Both the position numbers and the translations under genes were made by a program. From Natronococcus jeotgali DSM 18795 (lineage in GTDB: Archaea; Halobacteriota; Halobacteria; Halobacteriales; Natrialbaceae), in contig NZ_AOIA01000114.1 of the NCBI RefSeq assembly GCF_000337695.1, positions 53,188 to 117,187 of the forward strand: DNA of 64,000 nt, in the 5' to 3' direction. The notes beneath the pieces are model-generated. The model did no database searches and was not told where the DNA came from. It was given only the letters and a program-made list of their open reading frames with translations. Below are positions 1 to 7,630 of the stretch, in pieces. The number at the start of each line of letters is the position of its first letter. The stretch's first letter is position 1.

Positions 1-24
1 GAATAGATACGGGTGAGCTGATAG

Positions 25-288
25 ATGTCCCTGACCCACGATCCGCGACCGCCGCTTCCGGACTGGATCACGGACGCGTACGCCGTGCTCTCGGCCCGGA
101 TCGTCGATTCGACCGCGGGCGGCGAAGTGCCCGCGGTCGATCGCGACCGAGCGGTGGCGATCCTGCGCGCCGACGAGGAACTCGCCCTCGAGTGTGCGGA
201 CGCCGAGCACGCGCTCGCGCGGCTGCTCGAGCGCGGGTACCTCTACGAGGTCGATACCGAACTCCGCGTAACCTCGCCGTCCGAGTAA
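25..288 (+). CDS. Small acidic hypothetical protein (87 aa)
   Basis: I do not recognise this gene. It encodes a soluble, acidic 87-residue protein without signal peptide or membrane segment. Two predicted helical stretches (about residues 13-26 and 38-66) are followed by a short strand-like end (about 70-82), which would suit a small winged-helix-like fold, but that is inference only. Codon use is typical of the neighbours (high GC3). An AT-rich patch at 2-9 may be its TATA box, about 20 bp before the ATG, giving an almost leaderless transcript. It converges on the SHOCT gene that ends at 375. The ATG at 25 is the only good start. Confidence 0.55.
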   Translation: MSLTHDPRPPLPDWITDAYAVLSARIVDSTAGGEVPAVDRDRAVAILRADEELALECADAEHALARLLERGYLYEVDTELRVTSPSE

Positions 289-374
289 CGGCCCGTCCGG
301 TCCGTCGTCGAACCCGGAGCGGAGTCGCGTTCGCGTCCGACCGAGGGAGCCGTAGAGACGTCTGTTCTGAGCGT

Positions 375-694
375 TCACCGTTCGTCGCGTCGGAGCCGCT
401 CCCGTCGGTGCTCGAACTCCTCTCGGAGAGTTCGCCGCGGGCGTAGGCCACGCGTCGCTCCTCGAGTGCCCGGTCCGAGCGTCGGGTCGAGGAGGCTGCC
501 ACTCCGCGGTAGAGCAGATACCCGGGGCCGAGGACGACCGCCAGCGGAACCAGCCAGGAGACGATCATCGTCCCCCCGACGCCGGTCGATCCGTTCCAGC
601 CCCACATGTGCTCTCCACTCCACACGCCCATCATCGGCCAGGCGAAGAGCATCAGCAGGATCGGCAGGACCAGGAGGACGGCGAGAGACGGCAA
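375..694 (-). pseudogene. SHOCT-domain small membrane protein, interrupted by a frameshift
   Basis: The N-terminal half has two hydrophobic segments (about residues 1-22 and 40-62), typical of haloarchaeal SHOCT (short C-terminal domain) membrane proteins. A SHOCT-like sequence then starts (ALEERRVAYARGEL), but the frame is lost at about 418-428 on the complementary strand. The continuation EEFEHRRERLRRDER and a TGA at 375-377 lie in the -1 neighbouring frame. One added base restores a protein of about 106 residues. The start is TTG at 694, since no ATG or GTG lies upstream before an in-frame stop. It lies 52 bp downstream of the FAD enzyme gene on the same strand. Either a recent pseudogene or a sequencing/assembly deletion. 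Confidence 0.65.
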
Positions 695-746
695 AGTACT
701 GCGGGAGAGTTTCTCGAGTTCGGGAACGAGTCCCCGGACTCGCGGG

Positions 747-2411
747 TCAGCGACGGATCCCGACTCGGCTGGCGACGGTCCGCAGCGACTGGGTTACCTC
801 GGCGGGATGTGCCAGCCCGAGCCGGTACCGGATTCGATCCTGGCGCTTGAACGGCTCGAGCGCCCCCGGCTCCTCGAGTTCCCAGATCCGCGCCGCATCG
901 CCGACACCGCAGCGCCGACAGACGGCGTTCGCCGCCCGGCGGCCCGCCTCGTTGGCCGACTCCATCGAGGCCAGATCGCTGTTGGTCCGGACGTAGTCGC
1001 TCGCCAGCGTCAGGTTCTCGATCCCGACGTCGGCCGGGGGACGGCTCCGCAGCGAGCCGACCGTGTTGACCAACAGCGGGGAGCGGTTCTCGACGCCGCC
1101 GGCGGCGTCCCCGTCTCCCCGGTGCGTCTCCGACGCACCGCCGACCTCGACGAGCGCGGGATCGAGAAACCAGTCGACCAGCAGACCGTCGTCGAGCTCG
1201 GTTCCGGGACCGTCGAGGTGCCGTTTGAGTTGCTCCCAGATCTCCGTCGCGATCTCCTCGCGGGAACACCGCCGGGCGGGCTTGTCGTAGACGATTCCGG
1301 GTGTGTCCCAGTCGGAGGCGATCACCGAGAGGACGCCCTCGACCTCGTCGGGACCGCGCTCCTCGAGGTCGTACCCTGTCCAGAACTGCCGCTGGGAGAT
1401 CGACGTCAGCGCCCAGGGGGCGTCGGCGTACACCTGGTGGCCGCGGGTCAGCTCGAGGTCCTCGCTGAGATAGAACTGGATGCCGTTCATCCAGGCCGTC
1501 TCGAGGCGCTCGATCCGTCCGAGTTCGGGCGCAACGCGGGCCATCCCCGGCGTAACGAACTCCGGGGCCACCTCGACGGGTACCGCGAGGACGTACTCGT
1601 CGGCACTCGCTCGACGCCCGTCGGTCAGCTCGAGGCCCGCGATTCGCCGCCCGTCGAACGCGAGTCCGCGGGCCGGCGTCTCGGGGTGGAGCTCGACGCC
1701 GAGATCCTCGAGGGACGCGACCCAGGGATCGATCCAGACCTCGTTGGTCGGCCCGTTCAGGATCCGTTCGGTCGGCCTGGTCGGGTCGAGCTGGCCGAGC
1801 AGCAGCTGCAGGTAGATCGTCCCGATCGTCCGGGCGCTGCCGACCTCCGGCCGGAGCGCGACCAGCGACTGCGTGGCGAAGGCGAGCCGATCCTGGAACT
1901 CCTGCGAGCGGTTCTCGGCGTCGATGAACTCCCACCAGGAGACGTCGTCGAGCTCCTCCTCGCGGCGCTCCTCGCAGGCCGTCAGCAGGTACGCCAGCCG
2001 CTCGAGCAGGAACCGGACGTCCCCGGGCGGCAGGTCCTCGGCGAACGCCGGCCGGAGCGCCTCGAGCCAGCCCCGCAGCGAGTCCGGACTCCGCGTCTCC
2101 GCGACCCGATCCGGACGGTGCGTACTCGCGATCAGCGTCGCCTCGGTCTCGACGAGGTTGTCGGCGACGCTGCCCGTTCCGTCGGGGATCCGCTCCATCG
2201 TGTCGATCACGTGGCGGTAGAACGCCGGGAAGAAGCGAAACCCGTGTTCGCCCTGTAGCCCGTCCGGGTCGCCGTCGATCGGCATCGAACGGGCCTTCCC
2301 GCCGAACCGATCGTTGGCCTCGTAGACGGCCACGTCGAACCCCCGCTCGGCGAGTTCCTGCGCTGCGGTGAGCCCGCCGATCCCGCCGCCGACTACGGAA
2401 ACCTTGGTCAT
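747..2411 (-). CDS. FAD-dependent amine-oxidase family protein (HpnE / phytoene-desaturase-like)
   Basis: 554 aa. The N-terminus carries a Rossmann dinucleotide-binding motif (VSVVGGGIGGLTAAQELAER, residues 4-23) followed by the conserved ExxxRxGG-type segment (YEANDRFGGKARS), placing it in the flavin amine-oxidase/carotenoid-desaturase superfamily. A C-terminal segment (LTLASDYVRTNSDLASMESANEAGRRAA, about residues 475-502) matches the second FAD-contact region seen in HpnE and plant-type phytoene desaturases. Members act on isoprenoid hydrocarbons such as hydroxysqualene or phytoene; the substrate here is not settled by sequence. No carotenoid or squalene genes are adjacent (the crt cluster is 40 kb away). 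The SHOCT gene follows at 52 bp, and gldA is divergent. Confidence 0.8.
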   Translation of the reverse strand: MTKVSVVGGGIGGLTAAQELAERGFDVAVYEANDRFGGKARSMPIDGDPDGLQGEHGFRFFPAFYRHVIDTMERIPDGTGSVADNLVETEATLIASTHRPDRVAETRSPDSLRGWLEALRPAFAEDLPPGDVRFLLERLAYLLTACEERREEELDDVSWWEFIDAENRSQEFQDRLAFATQSLVALRPEVGSARTIGTIYLQLLLGQLDPTRPTERILNGPTNEVWIDPWVASLEDLGVELHPETPARGLAFDGRRIAGLELTDGRRASADEYVLAVPVEVAPEFVTPGMARVAPELGRIERLETAWMNGIQFYLSEDLELTRGHQVYADAPWALTSISQRQFWTGYDLEERGPDEVEGVLSVIASDWDTPGIVYDKPARRCSREEIATEIWEQLKRHLDGPGTELDDGLLVDWFLDPALVEVGGASETHRGDGDAAGGVENRSPLLVNTVGSLRSRPPADVGIENLTLASDYVRTNSDLASMESANEAGRRAANAVCRRCGVGDAARIWELEEPGALEPFKRQDRIRYRLGLAHPAEVTQSLRTVASRVGIRR

Positions 2412-2524
2412 TACAGCGACTAGACCGACGACGCACCTAACGGGCAGGCCTAACAGTGGTTCCCCGATCGTCCATTCCGGACCTGTCGGTTTCCGAGGAA
2501 ACGCCTATTTGTCCCTGTGTGGTG

Positions 2525-2530
2525 GGAGGT
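2525..2530 (+). promoter_or_regulatory. Shine-Dalgarno sequence for gldA
   Basis: GGAGGT lies six bases before the ATG at 2537. It is one of the few clear ribosome-binding sites in the window and decides the gldA start over upstream in-frame GTG codons. Confidence 0.7.
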
Positions 2531-2536
2531 ATTCGC

Positions 2537-3634
2537 ATGATTCGATCGTTCAAATCACCGGCAGCGTACGTACAGGGCCGCGACGCGCTCGACCAGCTCG
2601 GCGATCGGCTCGAGCCCGTCGCGGAGTCGGCGCTGGTGCTCGCCGACGCGGACGTCCTCGAGATCGTCGGCGACCGGGCCGAGGCGAGTCTTCGGGACGC
2701 CGACGTCGAGCCGACCCTCGAGGAGTTCAACGGCGAGGCCTCGGAGGCCGAGATCGATCGCCTCACTGGAATCGCACGCGAGACCGGTGCGGACGCGATC
2801 GTCGGCGCGGGCGGCGGGAAGGCCCTCGACACGGCCAAGGCCGTCCGGGAGAACGCGGGCGGGGCGATGGTCTCGCTGCCGACGATCGCCTCGACGGATG
2901 CCCCGACGTCGGCGCTGTCGGTGATCTACTCGGACGAGGGCGAGTTCGAGCGCTACTGGTTCTACGAGGCCCATCCCGACCTGGTGTTGGTCGACACCGC
3001 GATCGTCGCGGGAGCCCCCGCGCGGTTTTTCAGATCGGGGATCGCCGACGCGATGGCGACCTGGTTCGAGGCCGACGCGGTTCGCCGCGCCGACGGGGAG
3101 AACTTCTTCGGCGAGGGGCCGACTCGCGCCGCCCACTCGCTCTCGAGACTCTGTTACGACCTCCTGCGGGAGCACGGCCGCTCGGCGGTCCGAGCCGTCG
3201 AGCAGGGGACCGTCACCGAGAGCGTCGAGGCGGTGACCGAGGCGAACACGCTCCTGAGCGGACTGGGGTTCGAAAACGGCGGGATCGCCGCCGCCCACTC
3301 GATCCACAACGGGCTCACGCAGCTCGAGGCCGCCCACGGCGCGACCCACGGCGAGAAGGTCAACGTCGGAACGATCGCCCAGCTCGTCCTCGAGGGACGG
3401 GACGACGCGTTCGTCGACGACGTGATCGAGTTTTCGATCGCGCTCGGACTGCCCGTCACGCTCGAGGAGGTCGGCGTCGACGATCCCTCCGAGGACGACC
3501 TCGAGCGGGTCGCGCGGGCGACCGTCGACGAGGGCGAGACGATCCACAACGCCTTCGACGCGAGCGTCGAGGAGGTCCGCGACGCGCTGGTGGCGGCCGA
3601 CGACCTGGGCGCGCGGCGTCGCGCGGACGACTGA
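2537..3634 (+). CDS. gldA: NAD(P)-dependent glycerol dehydrogenase family (iron/zinc alcohol dehydrogenase superfamily)
   Basis: 365 aa, normal length for GldA. It oxidises glycerol to dihydroxyacetone using NAD in the family. Visible features are the N-terminal FKSPAAYVQGRDALDQL segment typical of the family, the glycine-rich nucleotide loop VGAGGGKALDTAK (about residues 89-101), the ASTDAPTSALSVIYSD segment (118-133), and likely metal ligands Asp171 (GIADAMATWFEAD), His254 (AHSIHNGL) and His271 (ATHGEKVNVG). These match the spacing of bacterial glycerol dehydrogenase ligands. The start is fixed by the GGAGGT ribosome site. The hpt-like gene follows after 51 bp with its own TATA box. Haloarchaea use glycerol from Dunaliella, so a catabolic role is plausible but inferred; sn-glycerol-1-phosphate dehydrogenase is a related family with different signatures. 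Confidence 0.88.
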   Translation: MIRSFKSPAAYVQGRDALDQLGDRLEPVAESALVLADADVLEIVGDRAEASLRDADVEPTLEEFNGEASEAEIDRLTGIARETGADAIVGAGGGKALDTAKAVRENAGGAMVSLPTIASTDAPTSALSVIYSDEGEFERYWFYEAHPDLVLVDTAIVAGAPARFFRSGIADAMATWFEADAVRRADGENFFGEGPTRAAHSLSRLCYDLLREHGRSAVRAVEQGTVTESVEAVTEANTLLSGLGFENGGIAAAHSIHNGLTQLEAAHGATHGEKVNVGTIAQLVLEGRDDAFVDDVIEFSIALGLPVTLEEVGVDDPSEDDLERVARATVDEGETIHNAFDASVEEVRDALVAADDLGARRRADD

Positions 3635-3685
3635 GTCGCCCGCGGAGAACGAACCGCTTTTACTCGGATTGGTCGAACCCACGCC

Positions 3686-4288
3686 ATGGAGCGTCTGCTC
3701 GCCTCGCTCGACGACGCACCGATCATCGACAAGGACGGCTACGAGTACCTCGTCCACCCGATCAGCAACGGCGTCCCCCAGCTCGAGCCCGCGCTGTTGC
3801 GGGAGGTGGTCGTCGAGGTGATGCGAACCGCCGACCTCGAGGTCGACACGATCGTCGCCCCCGAGGCGATGGGGATCCACCTCGCGACCGCGGTCTCCTT
3901 ACAGACCGACATCCCGCTCGTGGTGATCCGCAAGCGCCCCTACGGGCTCGAGGGGGAGGTGTCGCTCCACCAGGAGACGGGCTACTCCGAGTCGGAAATG
4001 TACATCAACGACGTCGAGGAGGGCGACCGCGTGGTGGTCCTCGACGACATGCTCTCGACGGGCGGGACCCTGGCCGCGATCTGTGAATCCCTCGACGAGA
4101 TCGGCGCCGAGATCGTCGACGTCGTCGTCGTGATGCGCAAGGTCGGAGACTCCGCGCTCGACGAGACGCCCTACGAGGCGACCAGCCTCCTCGACATCAC
4201 CGTCGAGGACGGCGAGGTGATCGTCCACGACGTGCCGGAGTCGATCGACGCGGGCGCGATCTCCGATTCTGTCCACGATAGTGGATAG
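3686..4288 (+). CDS. hpt: Hypoxanthine/guanine phosphoribosyltransferase-like protein
   Basis: 200 aa, the usual length for archaeal HGPRTase-like proteins. The PRPP-binding loop [13 protein letters not shown] spans residues 116-128 with the acidic DD pair and STGGT phosphate loop. The N-terminal [20 protein letters not shown] block is characteristic of the archaeal PurR/HGPRT subgroup. It would transfer phosphoribose from PRPP to hypoxanthine or guanine; some haloarchaeal family members are annotated as adenine-specific, so base preference is uncertain. A TATA-like TTTTACT (3658-3664) sits about 25 bp before the ATG. The purine/uracil permease at 4366 follows, making a salvage pair (uptake plus conversion). 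Confidence 0.85.
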   Translation: MERLLASLDDAPIIDKDGYEYLVHPISNGVPQLEPALLREVVVEVMRTADLEVDTIVAPEAMGIHLATAVSLQTDIPLVVIRKRPYGLEGEVSLHQETGYSESEMYINDVEEGDRVVVLDDMLSTGGTLAAICESLDEIGAEIVDVVVVMRKVGDSALDETPYEATSLLDITVEDGEVIVHDVPESIDAGAISDSVHDSG

Positions 4289-4330
4289 ATAGCGGCTGTA
4301 ATAGGCAAGAGATGATCGTCATTGCGAACG

Positions 4331-4338
4331 CTTTTGTA
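4331..4338 (+). promoter_or_regulatory. TATA box of the NCS2 permease
   Basis: CTTTTGTA is centred about 31 bp before the ATG at 4366. It supports this ATG as the start of a near-leaderless transcript rather than the upstream ATG at 4312. Confidence 0.5.
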
Positions 4339-4365
4339 CGGCGGTTCGCAACCTGGCGGCCACAG

Positions 4366-5736
4366 ATGTCGACCGAACGGGACGGAGAGATGGACCTCGA
4401 GTACGGCCTCGACGACCGACCGCCGTGGCCGAAGTCGGTCCTGCTCGGGCTCCAGCACGTCGCGGTGATGATCGTCCCGGCGACCGCGGTGGCGTACATC
4501 GTCGCCGACGGCGTCGGACTCGCACCGGGGGATACGGCCTACATCGTCCAGATGATCCTGCTCTTTTCGGGGCTGGCGACGGTGATCCAGGCGTACACGA
4601 TCGGTCCCGTCGGCGCGAAGCTCCCGCTCGTGATGGGGACCAGCTTCACGTTCGTCGGGGCGATCACCACGGTCGGCGCCGAGTTCGGGCTGGCCGCGGT
4701 CTTCGGCGCCGTCCTCGTCAGCGGGTTCGCCGTCGAGGGCGCCATCGGCTGGCAGTTCGACCGCGTCAAACCCTTCTTCCCGCCGCTCGTTACCGGCCTG
4801 GTCGTCGTCGTCATCGGCCTCTACCTGATCCCGACGGGCATGGAGTACGCCGCGGGCGGTGCTGGCGCCGCCGATTTCGGCGCCGCGCACAACGTCGGGC
4901 TGGCCGCGCTCGTGCTCGCGATCGCGGTCGTACTCAACCTCTTTACCCGCGGCGTCGCCCGCTTGCTCTCGATTCTCGCGGCGATCGTCGCCGGCTACGC
5001 CGTCGCCGTCCCCCTCGGGATGGTCGACTTCTCGCCGATCGCCGAGGCGTCCTGGATCGCCGTCCCCTCGCCGACCCGGTACGGCTTCGAGTTCGAGCCG
5101 ATCGCGATCGTCACCTTCGCCTTCCTCTTTCTGGTCTCGGCGATGGAGACCGTCGGCGACATGTCCGGCATGACGGCCGTCGAGGGTCGCTCACCTGACG
5201 GGGAGGAGGTCCGCGGCGCCCTCCTCACCGACGGGGTCGTGAGCTCGCTGGGCTCGATCTTCGCGGTCTTTCCGGTCACGACGTTCTCCCAGAACGTCGG
5301 GATCGTCAGCTTCACGGGCGTGATGAGCCGCCACGTCGTCGCCGTCAGCGGGGGTATCCTCGCCCTGCTGGGACTGAGCCCGAAGATCGGCGCCGTCGTC
5401 ACGACGATTCCGAGCGCCGTCTTCGGCGGCGCGGTGCTGCTGATGGTCGGGATGGTCGCCGCCAGCGGGGTTCGGCTGATCGTCCTGCACACCGAGCTCG
5501 ATCGCCGGAACATGGTGATCGTCGCCGTCTCGCTCGGACTCGGGCTCGGCATCGCGACGACGCCGGAGGCGATCCGGGGCCTTCCCCCGGCCGCGCGGAC
5601 GTTCTTCGGCGAACCCGTCATCCTGACGGCGCTCTCCGCGCTCGCGCTCAACACCGCCGTCCCCGGCGAGCAGAGTCCGCTGTTCGACGAGGCGGCGCTC
5701 GAGTCCGTCACCCGACCCGGTCCGAGCGACGACTGA
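4366..5736 (+). CDS. NCS2 family xanthine/uracil permease
   Basis: 456 aa integral membrane protein with about 12-14 hydrophobic segments and the family layout: a cytoplasmic N-terminus (PPWPKSVLLGLQHVAVM), the substrate-site stretch (LVMGTSFTFVGAITT), a long core and the signature region SAMETVGDMSGMTAVEGR with Glu in TM8. A second signature lies in SSLGSIFAVFPVTTFSQNVGIVSFTGVMSR (TM10). It imports xanthine, uracil or another nucleobase with a proton or sodium ion. Its position after the HGPRTase-like gene suggests a purine substrate. I chose the ATG at 4366 because a TATA box lies at 4331-4338 and the 18 upstream residues are not family-like. Confidence 0.87.
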   Translation: MSTERDGEMDLEYGLDDRPPWPKSVLLGLQHVAVMIVPATAVAYIVADGVGLAPGDTAYIVQMILLFSGLATVIQAYTIGPVGAKLPLVMGTSFTFVGAITTVGAEFGLAAVFGAVLVSGFAVEGAIGWQFDRVKPFFPPLVTGLVVVVIGLYLIPTGMEYAAGGAGAADFGAAHNVGLAALVLAIAVVLNLFTRGVARLLSILAAIVAGYAVAVPLGMVDFSPIAEASWIAVPSPTRYGFEFEPIAIVTFAFLFLVSAMETVGDMSGMTAVEGRSPDGEEVRGALLTDGVVSSLGSIFAVFPVTTFSQNVGIVSFTGVMSRHVVAVSGGILALLGLSPKIGAVVTTIPSAVFGGAVLLMVGMVAASGVRLIVLHTELDRRNMVIVAVSLGLGLGIATTPEAIRGLPPAARTFFGEPVILTALSALALNTAVPGEQSPLFDEAALESVTRPGPSDD

Positions 5737-5801
5737 GTCCTCGGGAGTCCGCGAAGCGGAGCGAACTACTTCGTCCTCGGCGTCGAACGATACCGCGTAC
5801 C

Positions 5802-6506
5802 ATGAGCGAACGCACGGAGGGGTCGTCCCCGGACATCGGCGCGGAGATCGAAGGCGACGTGACCGATATGACGTCGATCCTCGGCGACACCTACCGGGGC
5901 GAGCTCGACCGGGAGACGACCTGGCGCGGACGGCTCGACCAGACGACCTCCTGGGCGGTAACGGTGATGGCGGCCATCCTCACGTGGGCGTTCTCGAGTC
6001 CGGACAACCCACACTACATCGTCCTCGTCGGCGTGCTGGCCGTCGGACTGTTCCTGTTGATCGAGTCCCGACGGTACCGCGACTACGACGTCTACCGATC
6101 GCGCGTGCGGTTGATCCAGGAGAACCTGCTCGCGGAAGCGATCGATCCGTCGGGATCGGTCGAGCGACGGAACTGGCGGACCGAGCTGGGCGAGGACTAC
6201 CGAACGCCGACGATGAAGATCACGCTCGGCGAGGCGGTGGCGAACCGCCTTCGGCGCATCTACTTCGCGCTGCTGGTCGTCCTGTTGCTCGCCTGGCTCT
6301 TCCGGATTACCGCGTTCGCCGCGAGCGAATCGCCCCTCGAGGCCGCGAGCGTCGGCGCCCTGTCCGGCGCCGTCGTCCTCGCGGTCGTCGGCGCGTTCTA
6401 CGCCGCAGTCGTCGCGATCACGCTGTGGCCCCGCGAGCGCAAGGCGAAAGGCGAGTTCCGGGAGGACGAGAAGGCCGGCGAGTGGAAGGACGACGGAGTC
6501 GACTGA
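5802..6506 (+). CDS. DUF2270 membrane protein
   Basis: 234 aa. It has two pairs of hydrophobic segments (about residues 48-62 and 70-87, then 143-165 and 178-205) separated by a conserved soluble loop. The loop contains ESRRYRDYDVYRSRVRLIQENLLAEAIDP, which is the DUF2270 signature. The C-terminus is a charged Lys/Glu tail. Function is unknown; the family is common in haloarchaea and some bacteria. It stands alone, convergent with the FilR1-type regulator, and the 104-bp gap between them is mostly occupied by a palindromic element (6541-6623). Confidence 0.75.
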   Translation: MSERTEGSSPDIGAEIEGDVTDMTSILGDTYRGELDRETTWRGRLDQTTSWAVTVMAAILTWAFSSPDNPHYIVLVGVLAVGLFLLIESRRYRDYDVYRSRVRLIQENLLAEAIDPSGSVERRNWRTELGEDYRTPTMKITLGEAVANRLRRIYFALLVVLLLAWLFRITAFAASESPLEAASVGALSGAVVLAVVGAFYAAVVAITLWPRERKAKGEFREDEKAGEWKDDGVD

Positions 6507-6540
6507 GGCGATCGGTTCCGCGGGCCCCGCTGGCGACGGC

Positions 6541-6623
6541 TATAGTAGCCACTGAAAGTCAGTGCGCACCCGATCGCACGACTACTGTGCGATCGGTGTG
6601 CAAACAGTTTCAGTTGGTACTAT
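6541..6623. repeat. Haloarchaeal long inverted-repeat element (about 38-bp arms)
   Basis: The left arm begins TATAGTAGCCACTGAAAGTC and the right arm ends CAGTTTCAGTTGGTACTAT. The arms pair over about 38 bases with roughly nine mismatches or bulges, and the inner CCGATCGCAC/GTGCGATCGG part is perfect around a short GACTACT loop. As RNA it would form a long hairpin, in either direction. I recall similar palindromes repeated between genes in other haloarchaeal genomes, but copy number here cannot be counted. It lies between convergent genes and supplies the last three codons and the TGA of the gene ending at 6610, so it may act as a bidirectional terminator or be a non-autonomous mobile (MITE-like) repeat. 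Confidence 0.7.
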
Positions 6624-7422
6624 CGGACTCGGAGTCGAACGCGTCGGCCTCGAGCGGGTCGGCCGCCTGCCAGTAGTCCTCGTAGGTGTCCCGTGCCCAC
6701 GAGCGCACGGCCGGGTCGTCGGTGTCGATCGCCGCCCTGAGCACGCCGCTGTCGTCTCGAAGCAGCAGGCACACGACGTCGTCGACGATCATGACCGCGA
6801 TCGGAACGCCCTCGTCTCGGACCCTGAGCTCGGCCCGATCGGACGCGACGAGCGATCGCAATCGATCGCGAAGCGCCGACTCGCCGGCGAGGGCGTCGAT
6901 CGCGCGCCGGGAGAAGACCCCTTCGAACCGCTGTTCGCCCGCGGCCGTCCGGTTCTCGACGACGGTCAGCGTCTGCTCGTTGAACGCGTGGGAGAACGTC
7001 CGAACGTCCTCGCCCTCGCGCAGCAACTCGAGCAGGCGCGACAGCGGTGCGTTCGGCCGCATCTGGGTGGGTTGGGTGATCGTCGCGTCGGCCAGCCGCC
7101 GCAGGTCGACGTCCATCGCCTGGGTTGGAAGGTAGTCGACGACCTCCCGGAGCCGCAGCTCCGCCTCGAGGATCTCCCGGAGATCGGTCACCCCCGCCGC
7201 GACGAGTCGGCCCGTCGCGGTCGCCGCGTAAGCGTCCCCGTCGCGTCCGATCCAGGACCGTTCCTCGAAGTCCCGGAGGATGCGCCCGAGCGTCGCCTGC
7301 GAGGCGCCCGTCGCCTCGGCCAGCTCGCCGCGGGTGCGCCGCCCCTCGGCGAGCAACGCCAGCGCATCGACCCGGTTCTCCGAGAGCGCGAGGAACTCGA
7401 TCTCCTCGAGTGCCGATTCCAT
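6610..7422 (-). CDS. Winged-helix regulator with FilR1-type C-terminal domain
   Basis: 270 aa. The N-terminal HTH (residues about 8-65) contains RVDALALLAEGRRTRGELAEATGASQATLGRILRDFEERSWI, an ArsR/MarR-like winged helix. The C-terminal half (about 120-260) fits the FilR1 (methanogenesis regulatory protein) middle domain seen in many haloarchaeal transcription factors, a likely ligand or signal domain. The ATG at 7422 was chosen because residues before it are basic and low-complexity. The gene is divergent from a DMT-family exporter, with a long palindrome (7454-7486) between them, so it probably controls that exporter and itself. Its stop codon and last residues (STN) come from the palindromic element at 6541-6623. 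Confidence 0.8.
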   Translation of the reverse strand: MESALEEIEFLALSENRVDALALLAEGRRTRGELAEATGASQATLGRILRDFEERSWIGRDGDAYAATATGRLVAAGVTDLREILEAELRLREVVDYLPTQAMDVDLRRLADATITQPTQMRPNAPLSRLLELLREGEDVRTFSHAFNEQTLTVVENRTAAGEQRFEGVFSRRAIDALAGESALRDRLRSLVASDRAELRVRDEGVPIAVMIVDDVVCLLLRDDSGVLRAAIDTDDPAVRSWARDTYEDYWQAADPLEADAFDSESDSTN

Positions 7423-7453
7423 ACTCCGTCTCGTCGGTCCCGTCGGAAATCGC

Positions 7454-7486
7454 TTTCGTACCGTGAAACAGTTTCGTGGTACGAAA
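7454..7486. promoter_or_regulatory. 33-bp near-perfect palindrome, candidate operator of the FilR1-type regulator
   Basis: Outer arms TTTCGTACC (7454-7462) and GGTACGAAA (7478-7486) are perfect inverted repeats. The centre GAAACAGTTTC (7465-7475) is itself a palindrome. Only the two GT dinucleotides joining the parts break full symmetry. It lies about 32 bp upstream of the regulator ATG, where that gene's core promoter should be, and about 50 bp from the TATA box of the divergent exporter. Binding by a dimeric winged-helix protein is inferred. Confidence 0.6.
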
Positions 7487-7535
7487 CTCGGTCGCCCCTG
7501 CCGCACCTTTCTTACTATGAAATTTTTTACGAACG

Positions 7536-7544
7536 AAATTATAT
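7536..7544 (+). promoter_or_regulatory. TATA box for leader ORF / DMT exporter transcript
   Basis: AAATTATAT lies in an AT-rich island (7516-7545) within GC-rich DNA. Its centre is about 33 bp before the leader ATG at 7574 and about 86 bp before the GTG of the exporter, so the transcript should start just upstream of the leader ORF. Confidence 0.6.
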
Positions 7545-7573
7545 CCCCACGACTCCTACAGAGTAGTACGACG

Positions 7574-7630
7574 ATGCTTCCGGAATTTCAACTCTCTACG
7601 GACGAACCGACCGAGGTGTTCGATCGGTGA
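7574..7630 (+). CDS. 18-residue leader ORF translationally coupled to the DMT exporter
   Basis: ATG at 7574 opens an 18-codon frame encoding MLPEFQLSTDEPTEVFDR. Its TGA (7628-7630) overlaps the GTG start of the exporter (7627-7629) in a GTGA junction. The placement just after the predicted transcription start, and the exact stop/start overlap, argue that it is translated and that ribosomes re-initiate on the exporter. It could be a regulatory leader peptide or simply a coupling device. No homologue is known to me. Confidence 0.45.
   Translation: MLPEFQLSTDEPTEVFDR

Noticed and set aside
606..2258. A 550-codon plus-strand frame opposite the FAD enzyme
   Set aside because: Antisense shadow; the minus strand carries the FAD motifs and biased codons.
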